Source: Diplodia intermedia
Lineage: Eukaryota > Ascomycota > Dothideomycetes > Botryosphaeriales > Botryosphaeriaceae
Assembly: GCA_021495925.1 (NCBI GenBank)
Contig: JAKEKT010000002.1
Span: 803,181 to 867,180 of the forward strand
Direction of reading: 5' to 3'
Length of the DNA: 64,000 nucleotides
Shown here: positions 23,451-34,912 of the stretch, piece by piece
How the letters are laid out: every line of letters starts with the position of its first letter
Position numbering within the stretch: the first letter of the stretch is position 1
Notes under the pieces: generated by a model
What the model was told of the DNA's origin: nothing
What the model saw: only the letters and a program-made list of their open reading frames with translations
Databases searched by the model: none
Position numbers and translations under genes: made by a program

Positions 23451-24104
23451 GATGGACGCCGGTGACGTGGAGCTAGCGGGCGGTGGCGGAGGGGAGCGGT
23501 GTCGAGGTACAGCAGACTAAGGCGAGGCGGGGCGGAGGCAGTCGAGGTTGTTCTGTCAAGCGGACGGGTGGCCGCGGGTGCGTGGGAAGCGTAGTCCCGG
23601 CCGGGATGGCGGCGACGGACGATCGGCGGCAATGCGCGGGAGGGGCCAGCTCCGAGGTCGGTGCAACCGTCGTGTTCGTGCCCAAGCGCGCTGCAACAGT
23701 GGTTACGTGTGGGCAGGCGTGAGGATGGGCGAGAGCGGGAAGAGCTGAAGTGTGTCCTGTGCGAGGAGCTTCGGGTGCGAGCTCCTGCTAGTTAGTTGCA
23801 CGACTGACGTCGGCATTACGGCGGGCGATCTGCCGACCCCGGCAGGCGGGCACCACACGAGCAATCAACGCAAGCGAATTGAGAGTGGCGATCTACGTTT
23901 GCTTCCGCACGACTGTCGGAGAATTCTACCTAATGTCCAGATGTCCCCGATAAGGCTTTGGTACCAAAATATCCATGACCTCGTGCTCCGTATTCTCGTG
24001 CAATGGCTATGGCTCTCACGCCACCTCAGCCAGCCAAAGGGCCGTACTCCTCCAGATACCTGTGACGTGTGAGCCTCGGATCCGTCGGGTTGCGCATGCA
24101 GGGC
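23451..24104. other. Intergenic 0.65 kb
   Basis: 5' flank of EMC6 and 3' flank of the TPR-like gene, both on the minus strand. No coding signal seen. Confidence 0.45.
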
Positions 24105-25223
24105 TTACTGCTGTAAATGCTCCGGTAGCTGGTAGCCTGGCATGTTGGCTGTCATTTGAAGATACTGCAAGGCCTGGCTGAAGTACTGTGGACTATTGCG
24201 ACTATACGAGACGTTGCCGAGGCTCATATACGCTTCTGCCGCCTATACGTTCAGGGTCAGCCCACGTTGTACTTGCTTGGCTAGCGGCCTGCGAACCTTT
24301 TCGAGCAGATCTCCCGTCACACAGCCTTCCGCGTACGCTGCCTGTACGGCTCGTGCAAAGTAATCCGATGCAGGCGACAGCACCCCTCGCGCCTCGACAT
24401 AGTGGGCCGTATGCAAGCGAGCTTCGGAAACCTGCTCTCCAAAGCTGCCCCTACTGCTCCCAGAAGAGCCACGCTCGTCTGCGTGGATCTTCGCTAAGGA
24501 CGGCTGAGCTCGATGAAGCCAATACTGGCCCAATCCTGGCACGAACCATTAGAATTCCATCTGAAGTACCACCAGGAATAACTTGCCTCTTAGCGCGGCT
24601 GTGCTATTCGGCCGTTTCTCCAGTATGGCCAGCCACTGGGTCTGGCACCAGTTCGTAATGTCCGTCACGCTGCCGTTGTCTGCGTCGGCAAACCCAAGGT
24701 CCTGCAGCACCGTAACGAAGTAGGCCCAGTCTCCCGTTGGTAGCGACTGCATAGAGCTAACTGCCGTGACAATGCTCCTTGCCGACTGCAGGTAGTTCTG
24801 CCAGGCGTGCGGGTGCGAGTGAAGAGCAGCCTCAATCTGCGTTACGGCGGACTTGCATTGAGCCAGGCGTGGGTCACCCATTTTGTCGAGCTTCGAAATG
24901 ACGCCTTCTTCAAAATCGGGGCTCCTGGGAGTAGAAGGTGGACTTAAAAACTGGAACGACATGGCCACCGGCGGTTCGATATAAAAGCTTGCACCGTCTC
25001 CCAGAGCGGCAAATGCGACTGTGTCGTCAGTGAATGAGGCAAATAGAGTAAGCAGCTCGGGCGTGTGATGGATCGGTGCAGAAGAGCGAATGGTGTAGAG
25101 AAGAAGCCGATTCTGACAAGCAGCATGGGAGAAAGAGGGCGGAAAGGCGTGTTCGGGCGGTATATGAAAGTCCCTCAGACGTGACGAGCCTGGGCGTGTG
25201 TTGATTGACAAGCAGATGACCAT
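24105..25223 (-). CDS. TPR-like conserved fungal protein, contains a GC-AG intron
   Basis: Function unknown. Exons 25223-24587, 24535-24297 and 24242-24105 give 337 aa from the ATG at 25223. An internal ATG at 24962 (MSFQFLSPPSTPRSPDFEEG) would give 250 aa and looks like a natural start. In the other direction the frame stays open upstream to 25319 without an ATG, so another 5' exon is possible. The helical region resembles tetratricopeptide repeats: TDITNWCQTQWLAILEKRPN, then AALRGLGQYWLHRAQPSLAK, ARLHTAHYVEARGVLSPASD and LEKAAEAYMSLGNVSYSRNS. Intron 1 (24586-24536, 51 bp) begins AG|GCAAGT, a non-canonical GC donor, and ends GTGCCAG. Intron 2 uses GTTCGC and ACGTATAG with branch GCTGACC. Both splices restore continuous TPR helices. 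The gene follows EMC6 on the same strand, but the two are independent. Confidence 0.78.
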
Positions 25224-26426
25224 GTCGTGGGGCTGCTCGGGCTCGTTTCGATAGGTGAAATTGGCATAGCGTTCCAGGATCTGCGGCAGCCAGCCCTCGA
25301 CTGCCGCGGCGGAAGCATATGTCGACGGGAGCTACCCACCGTTTGGGCCAACTATGAGCCGCAGAGTCCGGAGCGATGGCAACGGCGTCATCGTGAAATT
25401 TAGGGCTGACCATCGGCGGCGCCGTGTGGCGATTCCAAAGAGCTCCGGGGCATGGCAGAAGTGCGGGCAGCGTCGTGGAGAGGACCTCGTCCTGCCTAGC
25501 CTGCGATGCTTGGCGGAGGTGCCAAGGCCGCGGCCCATTTGCATATGGCTACGTGAACGATGCTCTGCTGGGCGTCTGGCACTCCCGCACCGGAACGTCT
25601 GGTCAACGGGGCGGAGCAGCATCCGGGCAGACGTGGATCCAGGGGGGCTATGTCGTCCTTGGTCTGCCCGGTGCTGCCGGGCGTGCGGGCTGGGGATGAA
25701 GTCTGCCACGGCGAGTTTACGCAAGCCCGCCGCCGCACCGCAGGCCGAAGCGCAGCAGCAGCCGTGCCGGGCGGAGGCAGAGTAAGCGGAACGGACACAC
25801 GGGTTGGCGTCTACGGCGGAGAGCAAGAGCTGGCGGGGAGGGCAGCGGCAGGGCTGCCGATTTGACGGCCGACACGGACCGGCATCACGCAGTGAGTTGC
25901 GGTCAGGAGCAGGGCAGCATGCTCTCAGGGCCACAGTCAGGGATTTGTCAGACGGGCCGCGCAGTGGTGGTTCGGAGGTGAGGCGCTCGGCAGCGCTGAC
26001 GAAGAGGAGCAGGGCGGAAGAGCGCGGCCCCTGCTCCCAGGCTTCCCGTCCAGATGGGGCTGGTTTCGCTTGGCTCGCTCGGGGCGGCGGTGCTGCCATC
26101 GCATTCGCCTGCCCGCCCGCATTCAGGTGCGCTGCATAACGGATGCGCGCTCGGCGGCTCGCGAAGGGGCCCGCGCCCGCCGCGTGGAATGAGGACGCCC
26201 TCCGCGCTCTCGAGCTTCCTCCCCTGATGCGCCGCTTGCGCTCTCGAAACACCGCCGCGCCAACACCTGCAGCTGCTGCGCGCCCAATGGTCTGAATCAG
26301 CATGCGCCGCGTCTGAGCCAAACATCCCGCCGCACGACGTCACGCGCCCAACACCAACCTCTCCGTCCACCAACAACATCTCCCCACTGCCGCCGCTCCG
26401 CTAAGCATGCCCGGCGGCTGTTCGCC
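25224..26426. promoter_or_regulatory. Divergent intergenic region TPR-like / Vezatin-like
   Basis: Holds both 5' regions. A 329-codon minus frame (25332-26321) is Arg/Ala/Ser-biased with no domain and is treated as a GC artefact, although its left end could hide a small 5' exon of the TPR-like gene. Confidence 0.4.
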
Positions 26427-28547
26427 ATGGAAAACATCATATACGAAGACTCGCCTCTAGCGGCGTACCTCGAGGGTGCGTCAGCCTGCGCTTCCACGCC
26501 TGCGATTTGCGTCATGTCTGAAGAAGAGTCACAGCGGCCTCGGCTAACGCTCGCCGTAGGAGAGGGCACCGGTGAGCCTGGCTGGGTGGCGTCCGTGGAC
26601 GACGACCGCAAGAGCGACAAGAGCCAGGAGACCTCCTTTGCCCCCCGCGGGCCCTCCAGCCTCCAGTCCAAGCTGCGGAAGAAGCTGCCGCGCCCGCTGA
26701 AGCTGCCTCAGCGCGGCTCCGTCCATCGCCTCCAGAATGCCTACTCTGTAAGCCGCCCTCACCGCTTGCCGCCCGCCCTGCGCATCCAGCACGCTGACAT
26801 GTAGCCCAGCGCGCCGTCAATTCCCGGCTAGGCAGCGCCGACAACACCCGTTTCCTCGAGCATTTCCGCTTCACCATCGTATCCTCGCAACTCCTCAGCG
26901 AGAACTCCGGCCAAACAGCGTTCAAGGTTCCGTCCGGGCCCGCAGATGGCTCCGCCCAGACGATCGAGTATAAGGGCGGCTCCATCAATGTGACGGGGGC
27001 CACAGCTACGGGCGTGGGGGCTTTTTTCGTTGTATCGTTGCTTCACTGGGCCCGAGAGTCCAAGCAGGGTGGTTTTAACAAGGGAAGGCTCCTGGTCGTG
27101 GTCATGGCCACTGCCGTCGGTCTGACAGTTGCATATGCGCATGCAAGGCGCCAGTGGCTGCAGAATCTCAGACACCGCGCCGTTGCCGCTGCCTCCGTGG
27201 TAGTGTCCAACCTGCAAGCTCTCGATACCTCTGTCTCTTCGGCCGTGATGCTGGTCCAGGAAGTCGAGCTAGTGTCCCGGGGCTACCGACTGTAAGCCGC
27301 GCCGTTTGCCCCCCCCCCCCCCGTGACTCAACGCTGATGTCCATTCAGAAGCACTCCCATGCCACCAATCACCAGGCTGGATGACAGAAGCCAGATCAAG
27401 CGGTGTGTGCGTTTGAGACGTAGTCTGCGCAGCACATTCGCCGCCACCCTCCCTGCGTTCGCTGATGAGTGCGCCACCCTGCGCGTTTTAGTGGAGCCAG
27501 ATGATCTTGAAAGATACCTCGATGTATACGACATCACTTCGCAGGACATGCAGGAGGCGGCACTGGGGTATTCCGAGGATGAGTTTGAAGACGGCGAAAG
27601 CCTCAAAGCGCTGCGCATCTGGCAGTACCGTTTGGTTACCCTGCGCAGGATTTTCTTATGCTCGCTGCTCGCCCTCGAAGCGGACGGAGACAGCGAAGAC
27701 TTCGCGCGCTGGCGCCCGGCCATCAATGCCATGGAATGTCTTACCGAGCTGTCCGGGAAGTGGTGTGAGAAACTGACGCGCATTCTGGGAGAAGAAGAAC
27801 GTAAGCTCATATTGTCTCTGTCAAGCCGTCAGTGGGCTGATTGTTATAGAATTTGCCTTGCCTTCGCCGCAGCCGAAAGCACCGTCCACGCCAGGGAAGG
27901 AGAAGATTCGGGCTTCGGTTCGGCAGATGAGCGCGCTATCACAGGGTATCCGAGGCTTGCAGGCAAAGATGCAGATCCTCCGCGAAGAATCCAGCAAGAG
28001 CCTGGAGGAATCAGTCGAGGTGACGGAGCTCGGCTCGACTTTGATGTCGCAGTACGACTCAATCGGGGCCGATCTCAAAAACCTTGTGCAAGCTTGGGAG
28101 GCAGGTAAGACGTCCTTGGCCCTGAACATCGACAGGCAAGAGCGCCGCATCTCGCAAGCATCCAGCGGCGGCCTACGCTCGCCGGTGCCCAGCCTGGGCG
28201 GGCTCACGGCTGTGGACGAGATGGGAAGTCCTAGCGACGCTCTCCGGGCGCTCAACGGCGACTTGCCGCTCTCGAACAACCGGAACTCGGGGTCTTCAGC
28301 TGCATCCAACAGCGGATCAGACGAGGAGATATTCGAGGCCATCGCCATGCCTCGCACTCGCATGTCGATGACGCGGGAAGAACGCATGGCCAAGATCCAG
28401 GAAGATCGGGTCCGCCAGGTGTCTCTCCGGGAACAACGCGACGCGAACACCAGCATGCTGCGGGAGCTGGAGTCGGTCATCAGCCTAAGACCGGGACAGA
28501 AGAAGCCGCGTCCGGCGACGTACGGCGGAAGGGTATCGTCCTATTGA
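26427..28547 (+). CDS. Vezatin/Inp2-like myosin-binding peroxisomal membrane protein
   Basis: Probable member of the Vezatin family (myosin-binding motif of peroxisomes); in yeast Inp2 recruits myosin V to move peroxisomes. Exons 26427-26747, 26810-27291, 27349-27800 and 27850-28547 give 650 aa, all junctions in frame. Donors GTAAGC in all three introns; acceptors CCCAG, TTCAG and TATAG. Intron 2 contains a run of 14 C (27309-27322). The N-terminus is acidic, then basic (KLRKKLPRPLKLPQRGSVHR). FLEHFRFTIVSSQLL precedes two membrane helices: VTGATATGVGAFFVVSLLHW (about 168-188) and LLVVVMATAVGLTVAYAHA (about 200-220). A helical region follows (STPMPPITRLDDRSQIKRCV, LRRSLRSTF, WQYRLVTLRRIFLCSLLAL), typical of the family. 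The C-terminal third is Ser-rich with coiled coil and MTREERMAKIQEDR. Family assignment is from recollection of this pattern; peroxisomal location is inferred. Confidence 0.75.
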
Positions 28548-30102
28548 GCCTCCCGAACGTGCACGACTTATATTTTCGCATTTGCATAGATCTGGCGTTT
28601 GTGCGGCGCGCAACGATACAATCCGGCGTTCCTCGGGATACACCAGCGGTGAGGAGGTAATCTTGGAAGCGACACGAGGAGATAATGTCAAAAGCAAGGC
28701 CGCATGCGGGCCGGGCGTTTTTGGATTCGGATGATTATTTCAGTTGGGGCGGACACGTCTTGCACTGCGCTCGCGCATACACACAGTCATTTTCCATTCC
28801 TTATTTTCTATTTGGCACGAGCGGAGGGCGTCTTACATACGGCACGGCTTTGGTGTGCACAACACGCGATACCCCAGCACCGGGACGCCTGCAGTGCGTT
28901 CGGTAACACGGCGTCAGCTGATTGGCATAGATTTAGTTATGAATAGACGACTAGTAGGGCTCGGGGACGGGCTCGAACGTCAATAGAGCGTTTTGGCAAG
29001 CTGAAGGATGTTGCAGGCAAGGGGCGGCCTCGGCGGGGGCGGACATGCTCGCTGATGAAGTTGTTGGAGGTGAAGCTGACGAATGGGCTAAATATAACGC
29101 CGACGTGGGTGTGGCAGGATCTGCTGGATCTGCACTGGCTGCAGGAAGTGGGGAGACGGGGTCCAGCGTGGCTTGGGATCAATGAGGACGTGAGTGTGTC
29201 AGAACCTTAAACTCGCCTCGTCGCGCCACCACCGCCGTCCACATCGACAACCGCCCCGCGAATCAAGAGAGACCCCCGTCTGTGACGCGTGCAAATCGAG
29301 GACTACTACATAGCGTCCCACCTAGTCGCCTGTGCATCCGATAAGGAGCGGGTGCAACATAGCGCATCTCCTGCTATCTCCGGCTCGGATTAATCATCTT
29401 TGTAAAAGAGACGACGGAATCTCTGCCCTACGACGCATGGCCAGCCTCAAGCCGGCAAAACGCCCCCGATCCGGGAGCCATGGCGGCGCCATGCCTATCT
29501 TCCCACTGCGCGTCTGGCTTGGCTGATGCAACTCGATCGCCCTTTTTTTTTTTTTTTTCGCCGTCCACCGTCGAACGTTCGATGAACTTCTCAAACCAAC
29601 GGAATAAGCCCGCCCCAATGACAAGTCAAGCCGCACAGACGCGATCTTACCTACAGCACCGTTTCGGCTTCTGCGTCTTTTGCTGCGCGAAAAGGAAAAG
29701 CGCGGGCTTCGGGAGGGTCTGGTCGCGGCTGAGAGCTCCGGCAGAGAGATCGATCGGCGCCTGCTGGCGTCGACTTGGTGTCGGGTCGGACTCTCAGGAT
29801 CGGATCTGGAGCGGCAGGACCCTAGCGCCCCGAAAGCTTGAGCCCATGAGCCCCCTCCAGAGCCCACTTCCGCTCCAAGTTGCCGTCATAGCGCCGCTGT
29901 TAGGAGTTAACGTCGTAGCCATTGCTAATGCCACCCAAGTCTCGTTCCCCTTGCGCTAGAGTCCCACCGAGCTGCTGAAAACATATAAATCATCTGCTAC
30001 GCCCTCTTCCGCTGCCTCTTCCACCCAAAGCTCTCGCCCTGCCCTACCGCTCGATATCCTCTGCATCCCAATTCCAGTCCTCTGTATCTCTCTATCCCCA
30101 AC
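28548..30102. other. Intergenic 1.55 kb before alcohol dehydrogenase
   Basis: No gene supported. A T-run of about 19 lies near 29541-29559. A short minus frame near 28950-29040 (MSAPAEAAPCLQHPSACQ to FEPVPEPY) is too short to call. The right end is the dehydrogenase promoter. Confidence 0.4.
29984..29990 (+). promoter_or_regulatory. TATA box of the alcohol dehydrogenase gene
   Basis: TATAAAT lies 113 bases before the start codon at 30103, followed by a strongly C/T-rich leader (about 30003-30100), the usual arrangement for highly expressed fungal genes. Confidence 0.6.
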
Positions 30103-31234
30103 ATGTCCACCGACTACAAGTTCGAGGGCTGGTGCGGCCTGAGCCCCGAGGCCGTCGAGGGCAAGATGGTCTGGCAGCAGTACGAGCCCAAGCCCTTCAC
30201 CGACGACGACGTCGACATCAAGATTCAGGCCTGCGGTATCTGCGGCTCTGACATCCACACCCTGCGCTCCGGTACTTGCCTCCCCGTCCCTCCCTTCTCT
30301 ATCCACTCTAACTCCCTTCACAGGCTGGGGCGCCACTCCCTACCCCTGCGTGGTCGGCCACGAGATCATCGGCCGCGCCGTGCGTGTTGGCAAGAACGTC
30401 ACCCACGTCAAGGAAGGTGACCGCGTCGGTGTCGGCGCCCAGGCCTCGTCCTGCCTGAAACCCGACTGCGCCGCCTGCGCCGACGGCGAGGAGAACCACT
30501 GCTCGTCCATGGTCGGCACCTATGCCGCCAAGTATCCGGACGGCAGCAAGAGCTATGGTGGCTACGCCGACTATAACCGTACTCCCGGCCACTTCGTGCT
30601 CAAGATCCCCGATAGCATATCCACCAAGGACGCCGCTCCCATGATGTGCGCCGGAATCACTCTGTACAGCCCGTTGAAGCGCGAGGGTTGCGGCCCCGGC
30701 AAGAGGGTCGGAATCGTCGGCCTGGGCGGCCTCGGCCACTTCGGCGTGCTGTTCGCCAAGGCCCTGGGCGCCGACAAGGTCGTCGTTATCTCGCGCACCG
30801 GTGCCAAGAAGCAGGACGCCCTCGAGATGGGCGCCGACGACTTCATCGCCACCGACGAAGACCCGGAGTGGGCCTCGAAGCATGCCAATACCCTCGACAT
30901 CGTCGTCTCCACCGTCTCCTCGCCCAAGATGCCGCTGATGGGCTACCTCAGCCTGTTGCGCTACAAGGGCACATTCATCCAGGTCGGCGCCCCCGAGGAC
31001 GCCATGCCCCAGATCAACGCATTTGCCCTCATAGCCAAGCGCTGCAAGCTCGGCGGCTCGCTCATCGGCGCCCCCGGCGAGATCAAGGAGATGCTAGACC
31101 TCGCCGCCGAGAAGAAACTTAAGCCTTGGATCCAGGAGCGTTCAATTAAGGATGCCAATCAGGCCGTCGTCGACATGGAGGGCGGCAAGGCTAGGTACAG
31201 GTACGTCCTGATCAATGAGAAGCACGCCGAGTAA
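30103..31234 (+). CDS. NADP-dependent medium-chain alcohol dehydrogenase (Adh6/cinnamyl alcohol dehydrogenase type)
   Basis: Zinc-dependent reductase of aromatic and branched aldehydes using NADPH; cytosolic. Exons 30103-30271 and 30324-31234 give 359 aa. The intron has donor GTACTT and acceptor TTCACAG and splits Gly in RSG-WGATPYP. Catalytic zinc ligands are Cys47 (CGICGSD) and His69-Glu70 (VVGHEI). The structural zinc lobe holds Cys100, Cys105, Cys108 and Cys116 (SCLKPDCAACADGEENHC). The dinucleotide fold has GLGGLGHFG, and the following ISRTGAKK supplies Ser/Arg that bind the 2'-phosphate, supporting NADP over NAD. GTYAAKYPDGSKSYGGYADY is characteristic of the CAD/Adh6 group. In yeast the family detoxifies furfural and makes fusel alcohols; in plant-associated fungi it also reduces lignin-derived aldehydes. 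TATA box and C/T-rich leader suggest strong expression. Confidence 0.93.
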
Positions 31235-31959
31235 AGGCTGCGTGTGTGTTGTTGTGTGTACAAAAGATAGACTTGAATTAGACAAGGAGAGACCAGTGAG
31301 TAATGATAACGAGCGAAACGATGTACTACAAAGAAAATTGGTCTGGCTAAGCCGTGGAAATACGCGTGCGTGCATGAGTTAACACGCTTCGCTGCTGCAA
31401 TAGCTCCGCTTAAGAGTTTCGACGCCCTTTTTCCTACATTCTTCAGGCATGGCATGGGTCCGTCGAACAGCAGTACACGAAACCGACGAGGTGGAGTAGA
31501 GACGCTTGTTTGGTATGGATACATGAGTAACAGCCACCTTCTCCAGTGGCACGACAACGCGAATCATCCCGGTTCACAGAACGAAAGAGAAAAACATGAT
31601 CTTCAGGTATCTCCCCACTTTTTCTCCATTCCACACGAATTCCCTTTTTACTACCGGAGAAATGGCAGACCTACAAATACCACAGAAAGAATATCGGGAG
31701 TTAATGGAAGATGTTCGCCTTTCTCGCTTGGCAGAGCGCTATCCCTTGATCAAGAGACATAGCCAATAACCGGGTGCAATCATAGAAGCAATCGGATTAT
31801 ACTCCAGGAGCCTTTTCTCCTCATCCAGTCTCAATGAAAGACAGCACACCTATCCATGACCGTCCACGCAGCACGCTCGCTGTGGTGCAAATGGTCGTCG
31901 TCAAACCGCCCAGCGAAAGAAAGCAACAAGATGTCCAGGCAACGTTCGCCCCGAGGTAT
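31235..31959. other. Convergent intergenic region
   Basis: 3' flanks of the dehydrogenase (+) and the zinc-cluster factor (-). No gene seen. Confidence 0.45.
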
Positions 31960-34912
31960 CTACATCATCGAATTCCTCTCCGGTGTGCCGTTGCCCATGA
32001 AAACGCTTCCACCACCCATGAATGCAGGATTGACCGGTTGCTGTTGTTGTGGTTGCGAAACTGTCGGCGATTGCTGTTGCGGTTGTTGCTGTTGCTGTGG
32101 CATCGCGCTTGCATCGGACATTAGATCCGGCATACCCATTGGCCACATAGGGTTTGAGGGGTCCATGGCGGTGCCCTGGACATAGGAGTCCCAAGCGTCC
32201 TGTCAAGTATTAGCCTATGTGGTCAAAGCCGGCAATGCTCTCACTCTGCTTACCCAGTCAAGGTTAGTAGAGGGTACGTCCATGCCTTGTAGCGGCATAT
32301 TCGATGTACCAAACATTTGCGAGAAGGGGCTCGCCGCGGAAATGGGACCAGTATTCTCAGCACTAGACGAAGGGCCAGTGTACTGTGGGGTGAGTCCGGT
32401 ACCGGATGAGACTGCAGGGAGAGGGTCGTTTAAGATGTTGCCCATGGAAGCGGGGAAGGAGGGCCTGTTGTCGAACATGTTCGAGCTGTTTGGAGTCAGT
32501 GCGCCTGTACTGAGCATCCCAAGAGTCATTGCAGCCGAGTGCTCAGGTGCAACGTTCGCATCATCCTGGATGTTGGCAGTAGCGGGATATGCTGCAGCCG
32601 CCGCAGCGAAGTTCTGCACTCGCGATGATTGGTTCGATTTAAGCGTGTTGACCATAACAATAAGAGCTGCGTGGGCTTTGTACGCCTCCATAGAGCCGTT
32701 CTGGAGTTCTCCCCAAATAGGGATCGCGCGCTCGACCGCTGTGAACATCTCATCTCTCCGGTTATGGGTCCAGCCGTAAAGATCACCGGCCGTTGAACGC
32801 CCTGCACGGTCGGCCTCCGATATGTGATAGAGGTCAAGAGCAACGACCATTGCTGCCACAAGGAAGTCGTTCATTGTCAGAGACGTGATGAACCACTTCA
32901 CGGTCCGCAGACGACCATTTGGTTGGGATTCACGATGAATCGTAGCCTGATGCCTGAGCATTGCCATTGATGCATCGATGCAGGTACGGCGGGAGTAGGC
33001 ATATCTGGCGTTCTCGCGAGAGGGGCCTAGGAATTTCTTGTGAAGCACAATCTGCGACTTCAGGTAGAGGAGCTCAAGGCTGAATCGCTGCATGATCAAT
33101 GTCGCCGGATCCCTTGCCGACTCCTCCATTGACCGCAGTTGAAGATGAGGCGGAGTGTCCGCATGGATCTCACGCAGTCGTTGATCAAGCTTGGTTATGC
33201 CGTCATAAGAGGTACAGCTCAAGACCTGAGATTTTTCTACCACTTCCGAGAAACCGTAGACAAGACGGGATTTCGCAATCATGTATGAGCAGGGGGTTGC
33301 TTCAGTCATTGGCCTTGACGGCGGAAGTGACTTCATCTCCTCGTAAAGCTCATCGTCGTAAATGTTCCGTGGGAGCTCAGCGCTGGTATCAGTAGCCCTG
33401 ATCATGGGTGGCTGTCCCATTTGGTGGGAGAACAGGAGATCCATTTTCCGTACAACGCACCAGACGCGGCGGCGCATTTCGCCGTTGAAAGGCGATAGCG
33501 CCCTGTAAGGCGCAGGATCTCTGTGGTAGCCCATACGCATGGCCAAACGAACGATGATTGTCCAGCTGACCAGCACGCCAACCTCGGCGTCCCTGCTGCG
33601 GGCGTACTCGGCCTGTACGTGGAGAATGAGCGTTTCCAGCGTATTCGCCACGGGAGTTGTGATGTCGGCTCTCAGTAGACATTGTGCACAACGTCTCCTA
33701 TACTCGCTGGACATGTCCCAAGACTTTCCGCGATATTCAGGGGGTTCATCTCCTGCGCGATGGTAAGACTGGAGGGCGATACACATCATAGCATAAGCCA
33801 TGCCGAGCCAGATGACCGGGGTCTCATCGGGATTTAACCAATGTTGGTCGTACTTGTTCGGGTGTCAGCAAGATCACGAGCTCAGTCGGACTGGCCTGGG
33901 AAACCAACCTGTTTCTGGAAGGTAGGTCCATGAATGATGTCTTTGAGAGTCAGCACCGGGCCTGCTAGCGCATGGGATGGTAGCACTCACGAAAGCCAGG
34001 ATCGTACACGTTGAAGTACCGGGTGATTAGCAGGTCCGCGACCACTTTCGAGGGAAACGCTGCCATCAATTCTGCCCTTTCAGCGGGCTGCACCGAGCCA
34101 AACAAGAATGCAGTGCCGGGGCTTATATCATCCGTATACGCAGTCTGATGCCTGCGCAACTGCTCCTCGTACTGCTTCTTGTGGTCGTTGAAGTAGGTTT
34201 TCACCTCGGCAATCTGCACGCAAGCTAAGCTACAGCACCATGGTTGGCGGGGCGGGATTGCGACGTACCTCGCCCAGGATGGCGTACCAATGGGCTTCGG
34301 ATGCAAATATCGTCTTGTTGTTGTCCACCTTCATGACTCCAATGGACTTAGCTACCTGTTCAACGTCGCTGTCTTCATGAACCGTACCCCCTTGCTCTTC
34401 TTTGATTGGTTCGGGCGCATCCACGTCGATGGCTTGGTCCATGGTGGTGCTGCTGCCACTAATGCTGCCTTGGTGGCTCTGGGGGTTAGAAGACGCGTTC
34501 ATGTTGGCAATGGCGGCGGCGGCAGCAGCCGGGCCAGCCGACTGCGATCCATTCGTCATAAGGGACAGAACCAAGCCTTCCAGGCGGTCGATGCGATTTT
34601 GCATGTCGTCGGGAGAGGTCATGGCGCTGTGAGTGGATGAGTTTTTCTTGCGGCTCCCAGGAGTTGCGTATGTGCAGGAGGCATTATCACCTCGCTTGGT
34701 GCAGTTGTCGCAAGGGTGCCCGCGGTTGCACTTGAGCCTGGTGAAGGTCATCAGCGATGGTTCTAGCCGGCAGCCTTGGGGGAGACTCACTTCCTGTGCC
34801 TGCAGGGTGCACATGAGAGGGGCACCCTATTCCTCTTACGAACAACGCGAAACTGGCCATCTGGAGACTGTCCAGAATTGGACGAGTTTGCAGAGGGAGG
34901 GGTGGGCGTCAT
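31960..34912 (-). CDS. Zn2Cys6 transcription factor with fungal-specific regulatory domain
   Basis: Nuclear gene regulator, 894 aa from six exons: 34912-34791, 34737-34269, 34213-33991, 33940-33909, 33852-32254 and 32199-31960. Exon 1 must be included to complete the zinc cluster: Cys34, 37, 44, 50, 53 and 62 in CX2CX6CX5CX2CX8C (SCAPCRHRKLKCNRGHPC onward). Intron 1 cuts between RHRK and LKC, a very common intron position in this family. A leucine-rich dimerisation helix follows (MQNRIDRLEGLVLSLM), then an acidic, Ser-rich linker. The Fungal_trans region occupies most of exon 5 (VIWLGMAYAMMCIALQSYHR, VRLAMRMGYHRDPAPY, RRRVWCVVRKMDLLFSHQMG). The C-terminus is Gln/Pro-rich (MPQQQQQPQQQSP), an activation-domain look. 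Exon 4 is only 32 nt, but it restores DPGF-HIIHGPTFQKQ-YDQHW. The adjacent dehydrogenase could be a target, but nothing proves it. Confidence 0.9.

Noticed and set aside
25332..26321. 329-codon minus-strand frame between the TPR-like and Vezatin-like genes
   Set aside because: Arg/Ala/Ser-rich, no domain, overlapped by equally long frames on the other strand; typical of GC-rich intergenic DNA.
28940..29182. Short minus-strand frame near the 3' side of the Vezatin-like gene
   Set aside because: About 31 codons from its own ATG, no homology, and frames on both strands are open; cannot be supported.
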